From Zygnema cylindricum (Eukaryota > Streptophyta > Zygnematophyceae > Zygnematales > Zygnemataceae): 62,000 nucleotides of DNA. This document shows positions 44,206 through 53,897 of this stretch, in pieces. The stretch lies in NCBI GenBank assembly GCA_037447655.1, contig JBBHKE010002909.1, positions 1-62,000 of the forward strand. The letters are read 5' to 3'. The notes beneath the pieces are model-generated. The model was given only the letters and a program-made list of their open reading frames with translations, was not told the origin of the DNA and did not search any database. The position numbers and the translations under genes are program-made. Position 1 is the first letter of the stretch, and each line of letters starts with the position of its first letter.

Positions 44206-44463
44206 TTAAAAAAAAAAAACTTGCTAGTCACCTCTCGGAAGAAGAGAAGGACAGCAGTCAAAGTGGTGGAGGATGTTTTTTTTTTTTCCACGGAAACTGC
44301 GAATCGGAAACTGTAGATGGATTAATTGAGAACCTATTTTAATTGAGAATTGATTAGCTGCAGCTGCTAGAACTGCGTGCCGCTGCAGCCAGAACTAGTG
44401 CTACCAGTAGTACTAGCTGCTGGCAGTGCTACTGCAGCAGGTAGTACTAGCTACTGCTACTCG

Positions 44464-44725
44464 AATTAATAAAATTAAGAATAAGATTTTACAATTTGTA
44501 CACTTCAAAAAATAATTAATAATAAAAAGAATAAAAGTTCACATTTTATACACTTTAAAATAATAATTAAAACTCACATTTTGTACACTTCATAAAATGA
44601 TTAATAAAAATAAGAATAAAATATCACATTTTATGCACTTCATAAAATATAAAATAAAAATCATAATAAGAATTCTCATTCTGTACACTTCAAAAATTAA
44701 TAAATAAAAATAATTATAAAAATTC
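44464..44725. repeat. AT-rich tandem repeat, about five units of roughly 55 bp
   Basis: Each unit contains 'cacatttt(g/a)tacacttca' followed by 'aaaataattaataaaaataagaataaaa'; units vary in length. Confidence 0.75.
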
Positions 44726-45611
44726 ATGCTTGAAACGAACAGTCTGCATTATTTTTTCATATCATACTTTGACTAAATTAGTGTGGGTTTCAAGTTTTCA
44801 TATGTGAAGTTATGTACCGTAGTACGTACTAAATAAGTAACGATATCAATTGGTATTACAGTATTAGTACTTTTTCGTCGGTTATATTTTGCGTCGTTAC
44901 CTTTTAACATAGTTGTTCACGGCGTTTAGTGCGAACAATTTAATCGCGACGAATTATACATAACAAACGCATTGAACCTTTTGAAAAAATCGTAAAAATC
45001 GTTAATGGTATTTTTTTCCGTACTATTCCGTAAATGTAAACAAAAATGAAATTAAAATAATATCGCATTTTGTAAGTTGTTCGTTACAAATGCGAAATAG
45101 GCTATAATGGAAGAGCGTAGAGCCAGGCTCAGATCTCGACCAACGCAATATTTTTGTCAAAGTACGCCTGTGTGATACTATACTATCTGACAGGCAGATT
45201 CCTGGCAAATTTTCAACATTCCATGGCGACTTCTTTCAAAAATAATTAAAGAAGACGTTCGTACATTTTTCAAACTTACAGCGAGCAAATAGTGTGACAT
45301 TTGAAACGTCTATTTTCGAAAATGTCCGTACATTTTCAAAATAGTAACGTACATGTTCCATGTTTATCCTGTTCAATTTAATGGACACAAAATACCAGTA
45401 AGTGCGACGTGTGTTTTTGTTAAATTCCGTTCATTACCGTAAAAAACCGTACAATTTACGGTAAACGCTATACCTTTTACAAAGATTTTCAGTTCAGTTT
45501 ACCGGACAGAAAGTACATCGCGTTTTTTTCCGATTTATTCAAAGTCACGAATTATACGTTTTAATTGGAAAAAAGGAAAAAATCGCGCGATTTGAACAAT
45601 TATGCCTTTTA
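44726..45611. other. No recognisable gene
   Basis: AT-rich spacer with many 'gtac' words and short inverted repeats. Open frames are short and without motif. Confidence 0.5.
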
Positions 45612-45612
45612 C

Positions 45613-46391
45613 GCATAGTTCAAAAGTAGGTGAAAGTAGGCCCATACAATATGCCTATTGTACGCAAAACATACAATATGGCCTTAAGACCCATATTGTA
45701 TTGGTCGCAAAATGAAAAAGAATAGTAACAGGGTTGAGTTGCACATCGATCGATAGAGAATTAAACGACGTGTCTAAATTTTGAAAAACATACGGACAAA
45801 TTTGTATTTTTCCGTGAGTTTTGAGGTATTTTTTATTTAAACCGTCAGATTTGGACGATCGGACGGTCGCTGATCATAGTAGCGATCTAAGAAGATCACA
45901 TGAAAAGCCCATAACACAACTTACGATAGGACTTACGTCCGCGTTTTTTTTTTCCTGTTTTTTTTTCCCGCATAATGTCATCCTACGCCGTGTCAGTTCG
46001 CTAAAAAAAAATCGTCCAGCGGCGTGCCAGTACTTTGATGATACGTCAAATTCGTACATTCGTACAAGAGTGTGCACAACGCACACACATACAGTATGCT
46101 TACTATACGCGAGTTTTGTGCCAAGTTTTGTGCGCCTACCAAATGCCTACCATAATTCGTACGTTCGTACAAGAGTGTGCACAACGCACACACATACAAT
46201 ATGCTTACTGTACGCGAGTTTTGTGCCAAGTTTTGTGCGCCTACCAAATGCCTACCATAATTTGTACTTTCGTACAACAGTGTGCACAACACACACACAT
46301 ACAGTATGCTTACTGTACGCGAGTTTTGTGCCAAGTTTTGTGCGCCTACCAAAGGCCTCCAATAAAAACGCCTACTTTTGAACTATGGTTC
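45613..46391. mobile_element. Inverted-repeat element enclosing a 105-bp triplication
   Basis: The left end GCATAGTTCAAAAGTAGG (about 45,613) is the inverse of the right end CCTACTTTTGAACTATGG (about 46,374-46,391), apart from the outermost bases. Inside, 46,051-46,365 is three copies of a 105-bp unit. No transposase frame is present. Target duplications were not established. Confidence 0.55.
46051..46365 (+). repeat. 105-bp tandem repeat, three units
   Basis: Units start at 46,051, 46,156 and 46,261 with TTCGTAC(A/G)TTCGTACAA or TTTGTACTTTCGTACAA. The period is a multiple of three, so an ORF (45,821-46,381, 186 codons) survives with a 35-residue repeat (T-H-T-H-T-V-C-L-L-Y-A-S-F-V). The third unit is slightly more divergent. 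Confidence 0.95.
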
Positions 46392-46429
46392 AAACTTAAC
46401 ATCAAATCACCTCGCCAAGTGATTTGAAA

Positions 46430-46977
46430 TAAAGTCCAATAAGGTGAGCGAATAGGAAGACGCTGTCGCAGGTGCCGGGAGTTTTTTACAATTTTTGTGC
46501 GTGGAGTACAAAAAAAAAATCACACTGCACGTTTCAACCTGTGCGTACTATTTTTCGTGCCCTGATTTTCGTACAGGGGCCGTCTCTCTCAAACACACGT
46601 GTCTTCACACATACGGCGTAGGGAAAACACTAGGCACTTGTCGACAAGTGGGAATACGAAAAACGAGACCGCATTTTTGTGCGACAGCGAAAGGTAATTT
46701 ATAGTTTCGACAAGTCGACAATGTGGCGTACGGACATTACGAAGTCACAAAAATTTTACAGCGCGCGGAGAGCGTCTTAACTTGAAGCCGAGTGGAAGTT
46801 TCGCCTCTTTTTGTGTACCACTTCATTTGTCAGCTTGTTTCGCACATGTCTACGTACGTCACTTTTTTAAGTAATAAGTTATTTTCGTTTTCATCCAAAT
46901 GCTCTGAAAGCTGTACGGAGAACCTTCGCTAAAAAATAGAGCAACAAGACTAAGTTTCGGTTACATGTGAAAGTACC
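46430..46977. other. No recognisable gene
   Basis: Spacer of moderate GC. A perfect 9-bp hairpin (TCAAATCAC ... GTGATTTGA, about 46,401-46,426) lies just before it. No protein motif. Confidence 0.5.
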
Positions 46978-47470
46978 CTTATGTACGCTAATTCCGTCAC
47001 CCAAAATTTTGACTCTATCACCATAAATATAGTACATTCTTCTAAAGTATTCTTTACATTATTTAAGGTATTTTTTTAATAAGCGTTAATAACTCTAATA
47101 CAGTGTCGTTTTAAATAGTGTCGTGTACGGTCGGTGTCTAACTGTGCAAAATTGTACTTTATTAAGTAAAAAAGTACAAATAATGATTTAATACAGGTCG
47201 GTATCATGTAACTGCGTTTTAACAAATCACGTACTGCAAACGTCATAATGACGTGAAATTTGTACGTTTTGTCATATTCTGTACGTTTACCTTATTTACA
47301 GTATATATATCCAGCGCCCAGATTTACGCCCAAATTAGAGTTGTCGATAAATTAGAGTAATTTTTTTATTTGAAAATGGTTGATTACCCAAAATAGAGTT
47401 AATGACTCTAATTATTATTTTTCGGTTTTTTACTCTAATTATTTATTTACTCTAATTACGATTCGCAGTG
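46978..47470. mobile_element. M5: degraded M-family element
   Basis: The right end 'actctaattacgattcgcagtg' followed by TA (47,471-47,472) matches M termini. The internal 'gtgtcgtgtacggtcggtgtc' matches M1 and M2. The left end is not clear. Confidence 0.45.
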
Positions 47471-47515
47471 TACTGTACTGTACTTTACGAATTACGCGTC
47501 CGATTCTAATATGCA

Positions 47516-48240
47516 ATTGCGGTGTATACTTTATTGCATATATAATACATTATATATAGGAGACGAGATATAGTATGTATTGTTATTAGCGATAACATTA
47601 TTTCGTCGTCGGGGATTTTGTCCCTTTCTTGTCGGTTCTCAATCGATAATATCTGTATTCGGAAATATTGATAAAGAACAATTACACATACAAAACAAGT
47701 GCAATTACTGTACTGTAGTATGTACATCCTCGTTTGTACTGTGAGTACTGAGTACTAAGTAATCCGTCGTATTGAACTGTAGTTATATCGTTAGACATAG
47801 TATGGAACAAATTGCTACACGTGGCATGCCACGCTCTATACAGTGTAACTATAATACAATATACTATGAAGTACTATTATATGACGTACTATATTTTTTC
47901 TACTTATAGCCGATATAAATTTGTTAGTCTTGGAGCGATATATCCGGACACTTATCCGTTTGATAACCAATTACTATCGGTATCGGTGTCATCGCGATAA
48001 TTTTTTTGTCAATACACAACACTATAAATTATACATATTATATAGTAGATAAGATATAGTATGTATTGTTATTGGCGATAACAATCTTTTGTCGTCAGGC
48101 GATTTGCCCCTTCTTGCCGGTTGTCAATCAATAACATCGCTTTTCGAAAATATCGATAAACAACAATTACCGATACAAAAGAAGTGCAATTAACGTAGTA
48201 TGTACATCCTCGATTGTAGTGTGAGTATTGAGTAGTAATG
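47516..48240 (+). repeat. Direct repeat of about 230 bp, spaced about 490 bp
   Basis: 47,516-47,765 and 48,008-48,240 share 'gatatagtatgtattgttatt(a/g)gcgataaca', 'caagtgcaatta'-like and 'gtagtatgtacatcctcg(t/a)ttgta' words in the same order. The right copy leads straight into the D element. Confidence 0.75.
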
Positions 48241-48423
48241 TTGGGTATCGACGGCCCCTTGCTGATATCGATTTGTACCTAAATTTGGGTACCCGATAAT
48301 CGATATATCCCTTCGATATATAGAGGATTTTAATATCCTGATATATATGCAATATATCTGCCGATATCACGATATATCTCAATCGCGATAAATCGAAGTG
48401 ACGCTCGGTCAATTTTTTATTTC

Positions 48424-48427
<4 letters not shown>
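48234..48427 (+). mobile_element. D element, left half (split by C3)
   Basis: Begins with AGTAATGTTGGGTATC, the exact inverse of GATACCCAACATTACT at 55,082-55,097. It is rich in 'cgatatatc' words. Removing C3 and one target copy leaves an inverted-repeat element of about 424 bp. Confidence 0.6.
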
Positions 48428-48454
<27 letters not shown>

Positions 48455-48491
48455 TTTTGGGGCCCCCCCAGTGGGGGGGGGGGGGGGGGGG
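48426..48491. repeat. Poly-C / poly-G block at C3 insertion site
   Basis: About 29 C, then TTTTGGGG, seven C, AGT and about 18 G. It is strongly self-complementary. C3 starts straight after it and is followed on the far side by eight G (54,927-54,934). Confidence 0.95.
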
Positions 48492-49540
48492 TGCAATTCT
48501 GTGTCCTCCATTGGACCACAGAATACAGGAAGCCTCTAGATAGTATTTAACTAACCCACTTTAAGCCACAACCACTGCTGCACAAGAAGGCAAACTGACA
48601 ATTTGACTGCACCCCTGTGTAGCCTGGACTCCCCTGAGTCCGTAGAAAAAAGAATCAATGAAAACGGCCAACCAGGCGATAAGTTATAGGGTGGCAAAGA
48701 TGCCAATTTATACAAACTCTCTGAGAGAGAGGACTATCTACCTAAATTTTCCTAAGTCCTAGTTTTTCCTAATTCCCTCTCACAGCTCCTATCTACTGCC
48801 TGTACGAACCAATCACAAAACTGTATAGTACTAGAAAGTACTACTGCCGATGTACTTTCTGTACGGCCTCTGTACGACAAGGCCATTAGTGGACGCGTGT
48901 ATACTTTCCACTCATCCGTACGTTCCTCGGAATTCCCGCGACCGAATGATGTCTCCCCACGTGGCGCCAGGTGATGCCACGTCACTAAATGCCAAAGTGA
49001 CCACTCCGGGATTTCGGCGATGATGTGCGCCGTTGGATTATATGCGAAACGTAATCTTGGCCGGAATAAATACTTGCGCGATATTTGTTCCGATGTAGAA
49101 ATAAAAATGCGTGGTATCCGTTTTGAATTAGCGTCGTACGACGTACTTTATAAAACTGTATATATGTACGCCGTAAACAGTTTTAGTTAAATGAACTTTA
49201 TCTTTTCGAACTAAATATATATCTATCACATACCATAGCACTTAGCATTGGTCCTAGTCTATTAGGATAAAGCTGACCGCTACCGGTCGATTTGACGAAC
49301 CGCAGGTACCGGGATCAAATCTTTGGTCCGTCAAGTATATTTTTAGTAACCTACTAAAAATAGCTGTCTGTTGAACTAAGGCAGCCATGGATCAACCTCT
49401 CTCTCTTTCCTTCAGTGACTACAACAAGTATGGGGGCTAGAGAGCGGAGGTGGAGGCAGGCTGTCCGTCCTTTTTCTTTTTCCTTTTATAAAACCATATT
49501 TAAACCTAGAAAATACTCTAGAAATCTATAAATTTCAACA
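48492..49540 (-). repeat. C3 3' LTR
   Basis: On the minus strand it starts TGTTGAAATTTATAG and ends ACAGAATTGCA. It contains a G-box CACGTG at 48,958-48,963 and an ACGT core at 48,978. Confidence 0.96.
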
Positions 49541-49553
49541 CTCCCCTTATTTT
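49541..49553 (-). other. C3 polypurine tract
   Basis: The minus strand reads AAAATAAGGGGAG immediately before the LTR start TGTTG; the pol stop codon lies directly next to it. Confidence 0.85.
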
Positions 49554-52500
49554 CTAGTCTAATTTTAATTTTTCTTTCAACCCGCATTTTTCCCGACAAT
49601 ATTTTAGTTTAGGAGAGGGCACAGGTTTGGTCATCATGTCAGCCACCATTTCTTTATCAGGTCTATACACAAGATTTAGAATTTTATTTTCAACTTTTTC
49701 TCTTACGAAGCTTAATCTTATGTCAATATGTTTTGCTTTGAAATGGTGTTTTGGATTGGCTGCAATTGCAGCTTGGTTATCGCAAAATATTTCATGCACT
49801 CCCTCCTTCATAAATCCCAGTTCTTGTAACAATGATTTCACCCACATTAGTTCTTTTACAGCAGAACACGACGCCATATACTCAGCCTCCATAGTAGACT
49901 GAGCAACCACCTTTTGTTGCTTACTGCTCCAACAGCAAGCACCTTCCCCCACATACAAAACATATCCAGAAGTGCATCTTCTCATAGGTGCATCCCCATA
50001 ACTGGCGTCACTCCAAGTGGTGATATCAGTATGCTCCCCTCCCAAATGCAACCATAACTCTCTAGTTCCCACCAGATATCTCATGACTCTCTTCGCTTCC
50101 TCCCAATCTCTCTTCCTAGGATCATTAAGACTCCTACTGAGTACTCGAACTGCTGCCGCTATGTCCGGCCTGGTACAGTTCATAAAATAGATTAAGCTTC
50201 CTACGACCTGTCTATAAGGAATAGACTTCATGAACTCTCTCTCCTCTAGACTCATCTGATCGTCTAAGATCATCACTCCTCCTTCTACACTCCCATCACT
50301 TACTTTTTTCAAGTCCATGGGAGTGGTACAACTGTTAGCATTTTCCATCTGGAATTTCTCAAGCATATTACCTATTGCTTCTTTCTGAGTAAGTCTGATA
50401 ATCTTCTTCCCTCTATCTCTCTCCATTTGGATCCCCAAAATATATTTTGCCTCCCCTAAATCCTTCATATCAAATCTGCCCCTAAGATCTTTCTTTAGCC
50501 TATTGATATTATTTAAAGACTTACTTAACACAAGCAGATCATCCACATAAATTGCAATAAAAATGACACCATTCTCATCTTCAAACATATAGATAGAATG
50601 GTCAGAGCTGATCCGGATGTATCCCAGATCGGTGAGAAACTCATCTAGTTTCTTGTTCCACTGTCGGGGAGCCTGTTTCAGTCCATATAAGGACTTTATG
50701 AGCCTGCACACTTTGCTCTCTTCTCCTTCTTCCACAAACCCCTCGGGTTGCCTCATAAAAATTTCTTCCTCTAACTCACCATTAAGAAAAGCAGTCTTAA
50801 TATCCATCTGGTGAATTTCCATGTCTTCCGCTGCGGCAAGACTGAGGAGAATCCTTACCGATGGGAACCGAACAACTGGAGCAAAGGTCTCCTCATAGTC
50901 AATCCCCTCTTTTTGGGTGAACCCCTTTGCTACCAATCGAGCCTTATACCTCTCAATTGTATTATCTGGGTTCAGTTTTAGTTTAAATACCCATTTACAT
51001 CCAATAGGTTTTCTGTCTGGAGGGCAATCCGCTAGTTCCCAAGTATTTGCTTCCATGATAGAAGCCATCTCATCATTTATGGCTCTAATCCATCTTTCTT
51101 TCTCTGGACTATTCACTGCCTCTAAGTAAGACTGAGGCTCATCTGGGTGAGATAGCTTAGTTACCTTATGGGCAGCTTGTTTTTCCTGTATCCTTTTGCT
51201 GCTCCTCCTTCCTCCCTCAAACTCCGAAGCTGGAATGGATGGAAGTCTTGGATTTCTTCTCACTATCTCATCGGCTCCCCTGTCCATGAAAACCGTATCT
51301 TGTCCCGCTTCTTCCATCTCCTCGAAGTCCATAGGAGTATGTGAGGTTTCCGGTGAGTCTCCTGTATCTTCGATCTCCCCTGAATCTGTAATCACAGTTT
51401 CACTCATGTCTTTTTCGGGAACGACTGAGTTCTCCTCACTTTCGGACTCAAATCTGATCCTTATCTTCTTTGTATATTTGAAGGGGTCAAATGACTTCCC
51501 TTCATCCATGACAACTAAGTGTTTGACCAGAATGATATCTTTCTTTGCTAAGTCATAGACTCTATATCCCTTAACATCCTCATCATATCCCACAAAGTAT
51601 CCAGGTTTTCCCTTAGCATCTAGTTTCCTGTTTTTCCTATCCGTGTCAAGACTGTAAACTTGGCTACCAAATACTTTAAGGTGTGAGATATCTGGTTTCC
51701 TTCCAACCCATCTCTCATAAGGTGTCACTCCCTTTACAGCTGAGGTAAGGACTCTATTCTTAATGTAGTTGGCACAGTTCATTGCTTCTGCCCAAAATCT
51801 CTTTCCTATTTTCTTGTCTGCCAACATACTACGCACACTATCTCCTACTGTTCGATTCAACCTCTCAGCTACCCCATTTTGTTCCGCGTTATGTGGTACA
51901 GTTTTCTGGTGCTGCACTCCCTCATCTCTCAGATATTCCTCAAACTGGTTAGAGGTATATTCCCCCCCATTATCACTCCTTATCCTCTTAATAGGGGTTT
52001 CATGCAACTTCTCACTCCAAGCTTTATATTCTTTGAAGTAAGTGGATGCTTCAGACTTATTTTTCAGAAAGTAGACTCTAGAGTATCTAGACCAATCATC
52101 AGTTATTGTCATCATAAACCTCTTTCCTCCAACCGAAGGTACTTTTGCAGGTCCCCAAATATCTGTGTGGACCAAATCTAACACTTTCTCACCTCTATAT
52201 GTGGCGGCTTTGGGAAAGGGAAGTCTGTGAGCCTTACCTTGAGCACAACCACTATAATCATCCATTATTTCATTATCCCCAAACTGAATGCCATCTACTA
52301 CCCCAAGCTTTTTCATTTCCCTTAACCTATCAAAATGCACATGCCCCAAACGCTTATGCCAAATCATCACCTTAGGAACACCAACATAGTAAGCATTCTT
52401 CTTTTCATTACTCAAGTTAAGCCTAAACATTCCTTGGCTACCTTTATCCGCTGTGAAGTAAACTTCATTCCCATACTTAGCTGTAAAGACTCCCTTCCTG

Positions 52501-53156
52501 GTGAAGGTATCAAACTCTTTGTCATCTAACACAGACGTAGAGACAAGATTTTTACTCAACTGAGGAATGTAAAGTACATCTGAGAATGTAAGTATAGAGG
52601 TCTTACCCTCCACTAAGACTTTCAGATCTACTGATCCCACTAGATCTGTAGTAACCACTCTCCCATCCCCATACTCTATCTCTACAGTAGGAATCTTTCG
52701 TAGCTTAGTGAAGAGTTCTTTATCACGGCACATATGCATGGATGCACCTGAGTCGATGATCCATCCTTCCTGTGGAGCTTCCCGAATTGCTCCAAGGGCA
52801 CACTTCTGCCTCCGAGGGATCTCCTTCTCCTCCAGACTCTCGTCAAGAAGAAGCTCCCCATCCTCCTCAGATGACTCATCCTCGATTTCTCCTGACACTT
52901 TTGTAACCACAAGTGCCTTTTTCTTCCCTCCGGAAGAACCCCCTCCACGGTTTTCTTGGAGCCTCAGCTCTGACAACTTGACACAATCTGCAATAAAGTG
53001 TCCCGGCTTTTTGCAATAATGACAAAGACCCTTTGGGGGCCTCTGTCCCCCAGAATTATCTCTTTCCCCTCTATAAGGTTTCTTCGGATCCTTCCCCCAT
53101 CGGTCCCCTCCTGCTGGTAGAGCTTGAATGCTCTTTCCTCCTCTCCTAATCTCCAT
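49554..53156 (-). CDS. C3 pol part of polyprotein: nucleocapsid, protease, integrase, RT, RNase H
   Basis: 1200 codons in one frame. Counting from the Met at 53,156: zinc knuckle C-H-Y-C-K-K-P-G-H-F-I-A-D-C at 45-58; protease D-S-G-A-S at 135-139; integrase zinc motif H267, H272, Y301, C304; catalytic D332, D395 and E431; RT with Y-V-D-D at 870-873; RNase H with D1050, E1092 and D1126. All catalytic residues are present, so the particle enzymes should be active. Oddities are Tyr at 301, where the other copies have Cys, and a 2-residue deletion beside D-N-Q-A-A relative to C4. It is in the same frame as gag (53,166-53,897), separated by one TAG and three sense codons, so the true product is probably a Gag-Pol polyprotein and the Met at 53,156 may not be a start. 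Confidence 0.95.
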   Translation of the reverse strand: MEIRRGGKSIQALPAGGDRWGKDPKKPYRGERDNSGGQRPPKGLCHYCKKPGHFIADCVKLSELRLQENRGGGSSGGKKKALVVTKVSGEIEDESSEEDGELLLDESLEEKEIPRRQKCALGAIREAPQEGWIIDSGASMHMCRDKELFTKLRKIPTVEIEYGDGRVVTTDLVGSVDLKVLVEGKTSILTFSDVLYIPQLSKNLVSTSVLDDKEFDTFTRKGVFTAKYGNEVYFTADKGSQGMFRLNLSNEKKNAYYVGVPKVMIWHKRLGHVHFDRLREMKKLGVVDGIQFGDNEIMDDYSGCAQGKAHRLPFPKAATYRGEKVLDLVHTDIWGPAKVPSVGGKRFMMTITDDWSRYSRVYFLKNKSEASTYFKEYKAWSEKLHETPIKRIRSDNGGEYTSNQFEEYLRDEGVQHQKTVPHNAEQNGVAERLNRTVGDSVRSMLADKKIGKRFWAEAMNCANYIKNRVLTSAVKGVTPYERWVGRKPDISHLKVFGSQVYSLDTDRKNRKLDAKGKPGYFVGYDEDVKGYRVYDLAKKDIILVKHLVVMDEGKSFDPFKYTKKIRIRFESESEENSVVPEKDMSETVITDSGEIEDTGDSPETSHTPMDFEEMEEAGQDTVFMDRGADEIVRRNPRLPSIPASEFEGGRRSSKRIQEKQAAHKVTKLSHPDEPQSYLEAVNSPEKERWIRAINDEMASIMEANTWELADCPPDRKPIGCKWVFKLKLNPDNTIERYKARLVAKGFTQKEGIDYEETFAPVVRFPSVRILLSLAAAEDMEIHQMDIKTAFLNGELEEEIFMRQPEGFVEEGEESKVCRLIKSLYGLKQAPRQWNKKLDEFLTDLGYIRISSDHSIYMFEDENGVIFIAIYVDDLLVLSKSLNNINRLKKDLRGRFDMKDLGEAKYILGIQMERDRGKKIIRLTQKEAIGNMLEKFQMENANSCTTPMDLKKVSDGSVEGGVMILDDQMSLEEREFMKSIPYRQVVGSLIYFMNCTRPDIAAAVRVLSRSLNDPRKRDWEEAKRVMRYLVGTRELWLHLGGEHTDITTWSDASYGDAPMRRCTSGYVLYVGEGACCWSSKQQKVVAQSTMEAEYMASCSAVKELMWVKSLLQELGFMKEGVHEIFCDNQAAIAANPKHHFKAKHIDIRLSFVREKVENKILNLVYRPDKEMVADMMTKPVPSPKLKYCREKCGLKEKLKLD

Positions 53157-53165
53157 TGTGTTTTC

Positions 53166-53897
53166 CTACACAAGTATCATCCTGACTACTGTGTTCCATT
53201 TCCATGAACTATCAAGCATTCCTTGTACTCGGTACACTATGTTTTCGAACTCATCTGGTAATTTCATGATAAGGGTGTTAACTTTCATTTTCATTGTACC
53301 TGTCCACCCGGCACTTTCCATTTCTATATACAAACAAGAAAGATCATTATAGTAATCTAACATCTTTCCTCCTTTGTAAGTGTAACTCAATAGCTTTTGC
53401 TCAGCCAACTGGAGCTCCTGAATAGTTCCAGCTCTATAAATCTCCACCAAACTCTCCCACAATTCCTCTACCTTGTAAATGTGAAGATGAGGAGTGGCCA
53501 AACCGTGAGTGAGGTGCCTCAAAATGAAGTTCTTGGCAGCCATGTTTACATCCTCCCACATTTGAGTATCGTTCTCCACGGTCTTCACAATTGCCGCTCC
53601 CGATACTGTGGCAATAGGAGTAAGGGGTGTCTCCTTCCCTTTCCCCTTTTCAGACACACTGCTGTCCCCATCATCTGCCTCCTCCGCCGAGGCAGCCGTT
53701 GTTGCAGGAAACCTTACTCCCCCAAATCCTGGTGGAGTTCCTGAAGGTGGACGTTTCACTTGTCCACTGACGATACCCCAGTATCGTTTTTCACACAAAG
53801 CTCCCATCATCATGGCTTCCCAATAGATGAACCCAGATCCATTGAAGGTGGGCACCCTAGAGGGTGGGCCCATAACCTGCAATTCTGTGTCCTCCAT
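53166..53897 (-). CDS. C3 Gag (capsid part)
   Basis: 243 codons starting M-E-D-T-E-L-Q-V-M-G-P-P-S-R. The first six codons lie in the LTR; Q straddles the junction and V-M-G-P is the translated primer-binding site. The typical copia Gag entry V-P-T-F-N-G-S-G-F-I-Y-W-E-A-M-M is at residues 15-30, and K-L-P-D-E-F-E-N-I-V at about 211-220. A Ser/Asp-rich insert (about 75-95) is unusual. The frame ends M-I-L-V then TAG (53,168-53,166). In C4 the same place reads M-I-L-V-R-E-N-T, so TAG replaces a sense Arg codon. Gag would form the cytoplasmic particle that houses reverse transcription. Confidence 0.9.
   Translation of the reverse strand: MEDTELQVMGPPSRVPTFNGSGFIYWEAMMMGALCEKRYWGIVSGQVKRPPSGTPPGFGGVRFPATTAASAEEADDGDSSVSEKGKGKETPLTPIATVSGAAIVKTVENDTQMWEDVNMAAKNFILRHLTHGLATPHLHIYKVEELWESLVEIYRAGTIQELQLAEQKLLSYTYKGGKMLDYYNDLSCLYIEMESAGWTGTMKMKVNTLIMKLPDEFENIVYRVQGMLDSSWKWNTVVRMILV
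53863..53877 (-). other. C3 primer-binding site (half initiator tRNA-Met)
   Basis: The minus strand reads GGTTATGGGCCCACC right after the LTR end TGCA. It is exactly complementary to the anticodon stem-loop segment of plant initiator tRNA-Met (GGUGGGCCCAUAACC), not to the tRNA 3' end. A cleaved half-tRNA primer, as in Drosophila copia, is implied. Confidence 0.85.

Noticed and set aside
46051-46365. Possible CRISPR-like array
   Set aside because: The units are adjacent tandem copies without spacers, in a eukaryotic nuclear context.
45821-46381. 186-codon plus-strand frame with three repeats of 35 residues
   Set aside because: Openness follows from a 105-bp tandem unit divisible by three; the opposite strand is equally open.
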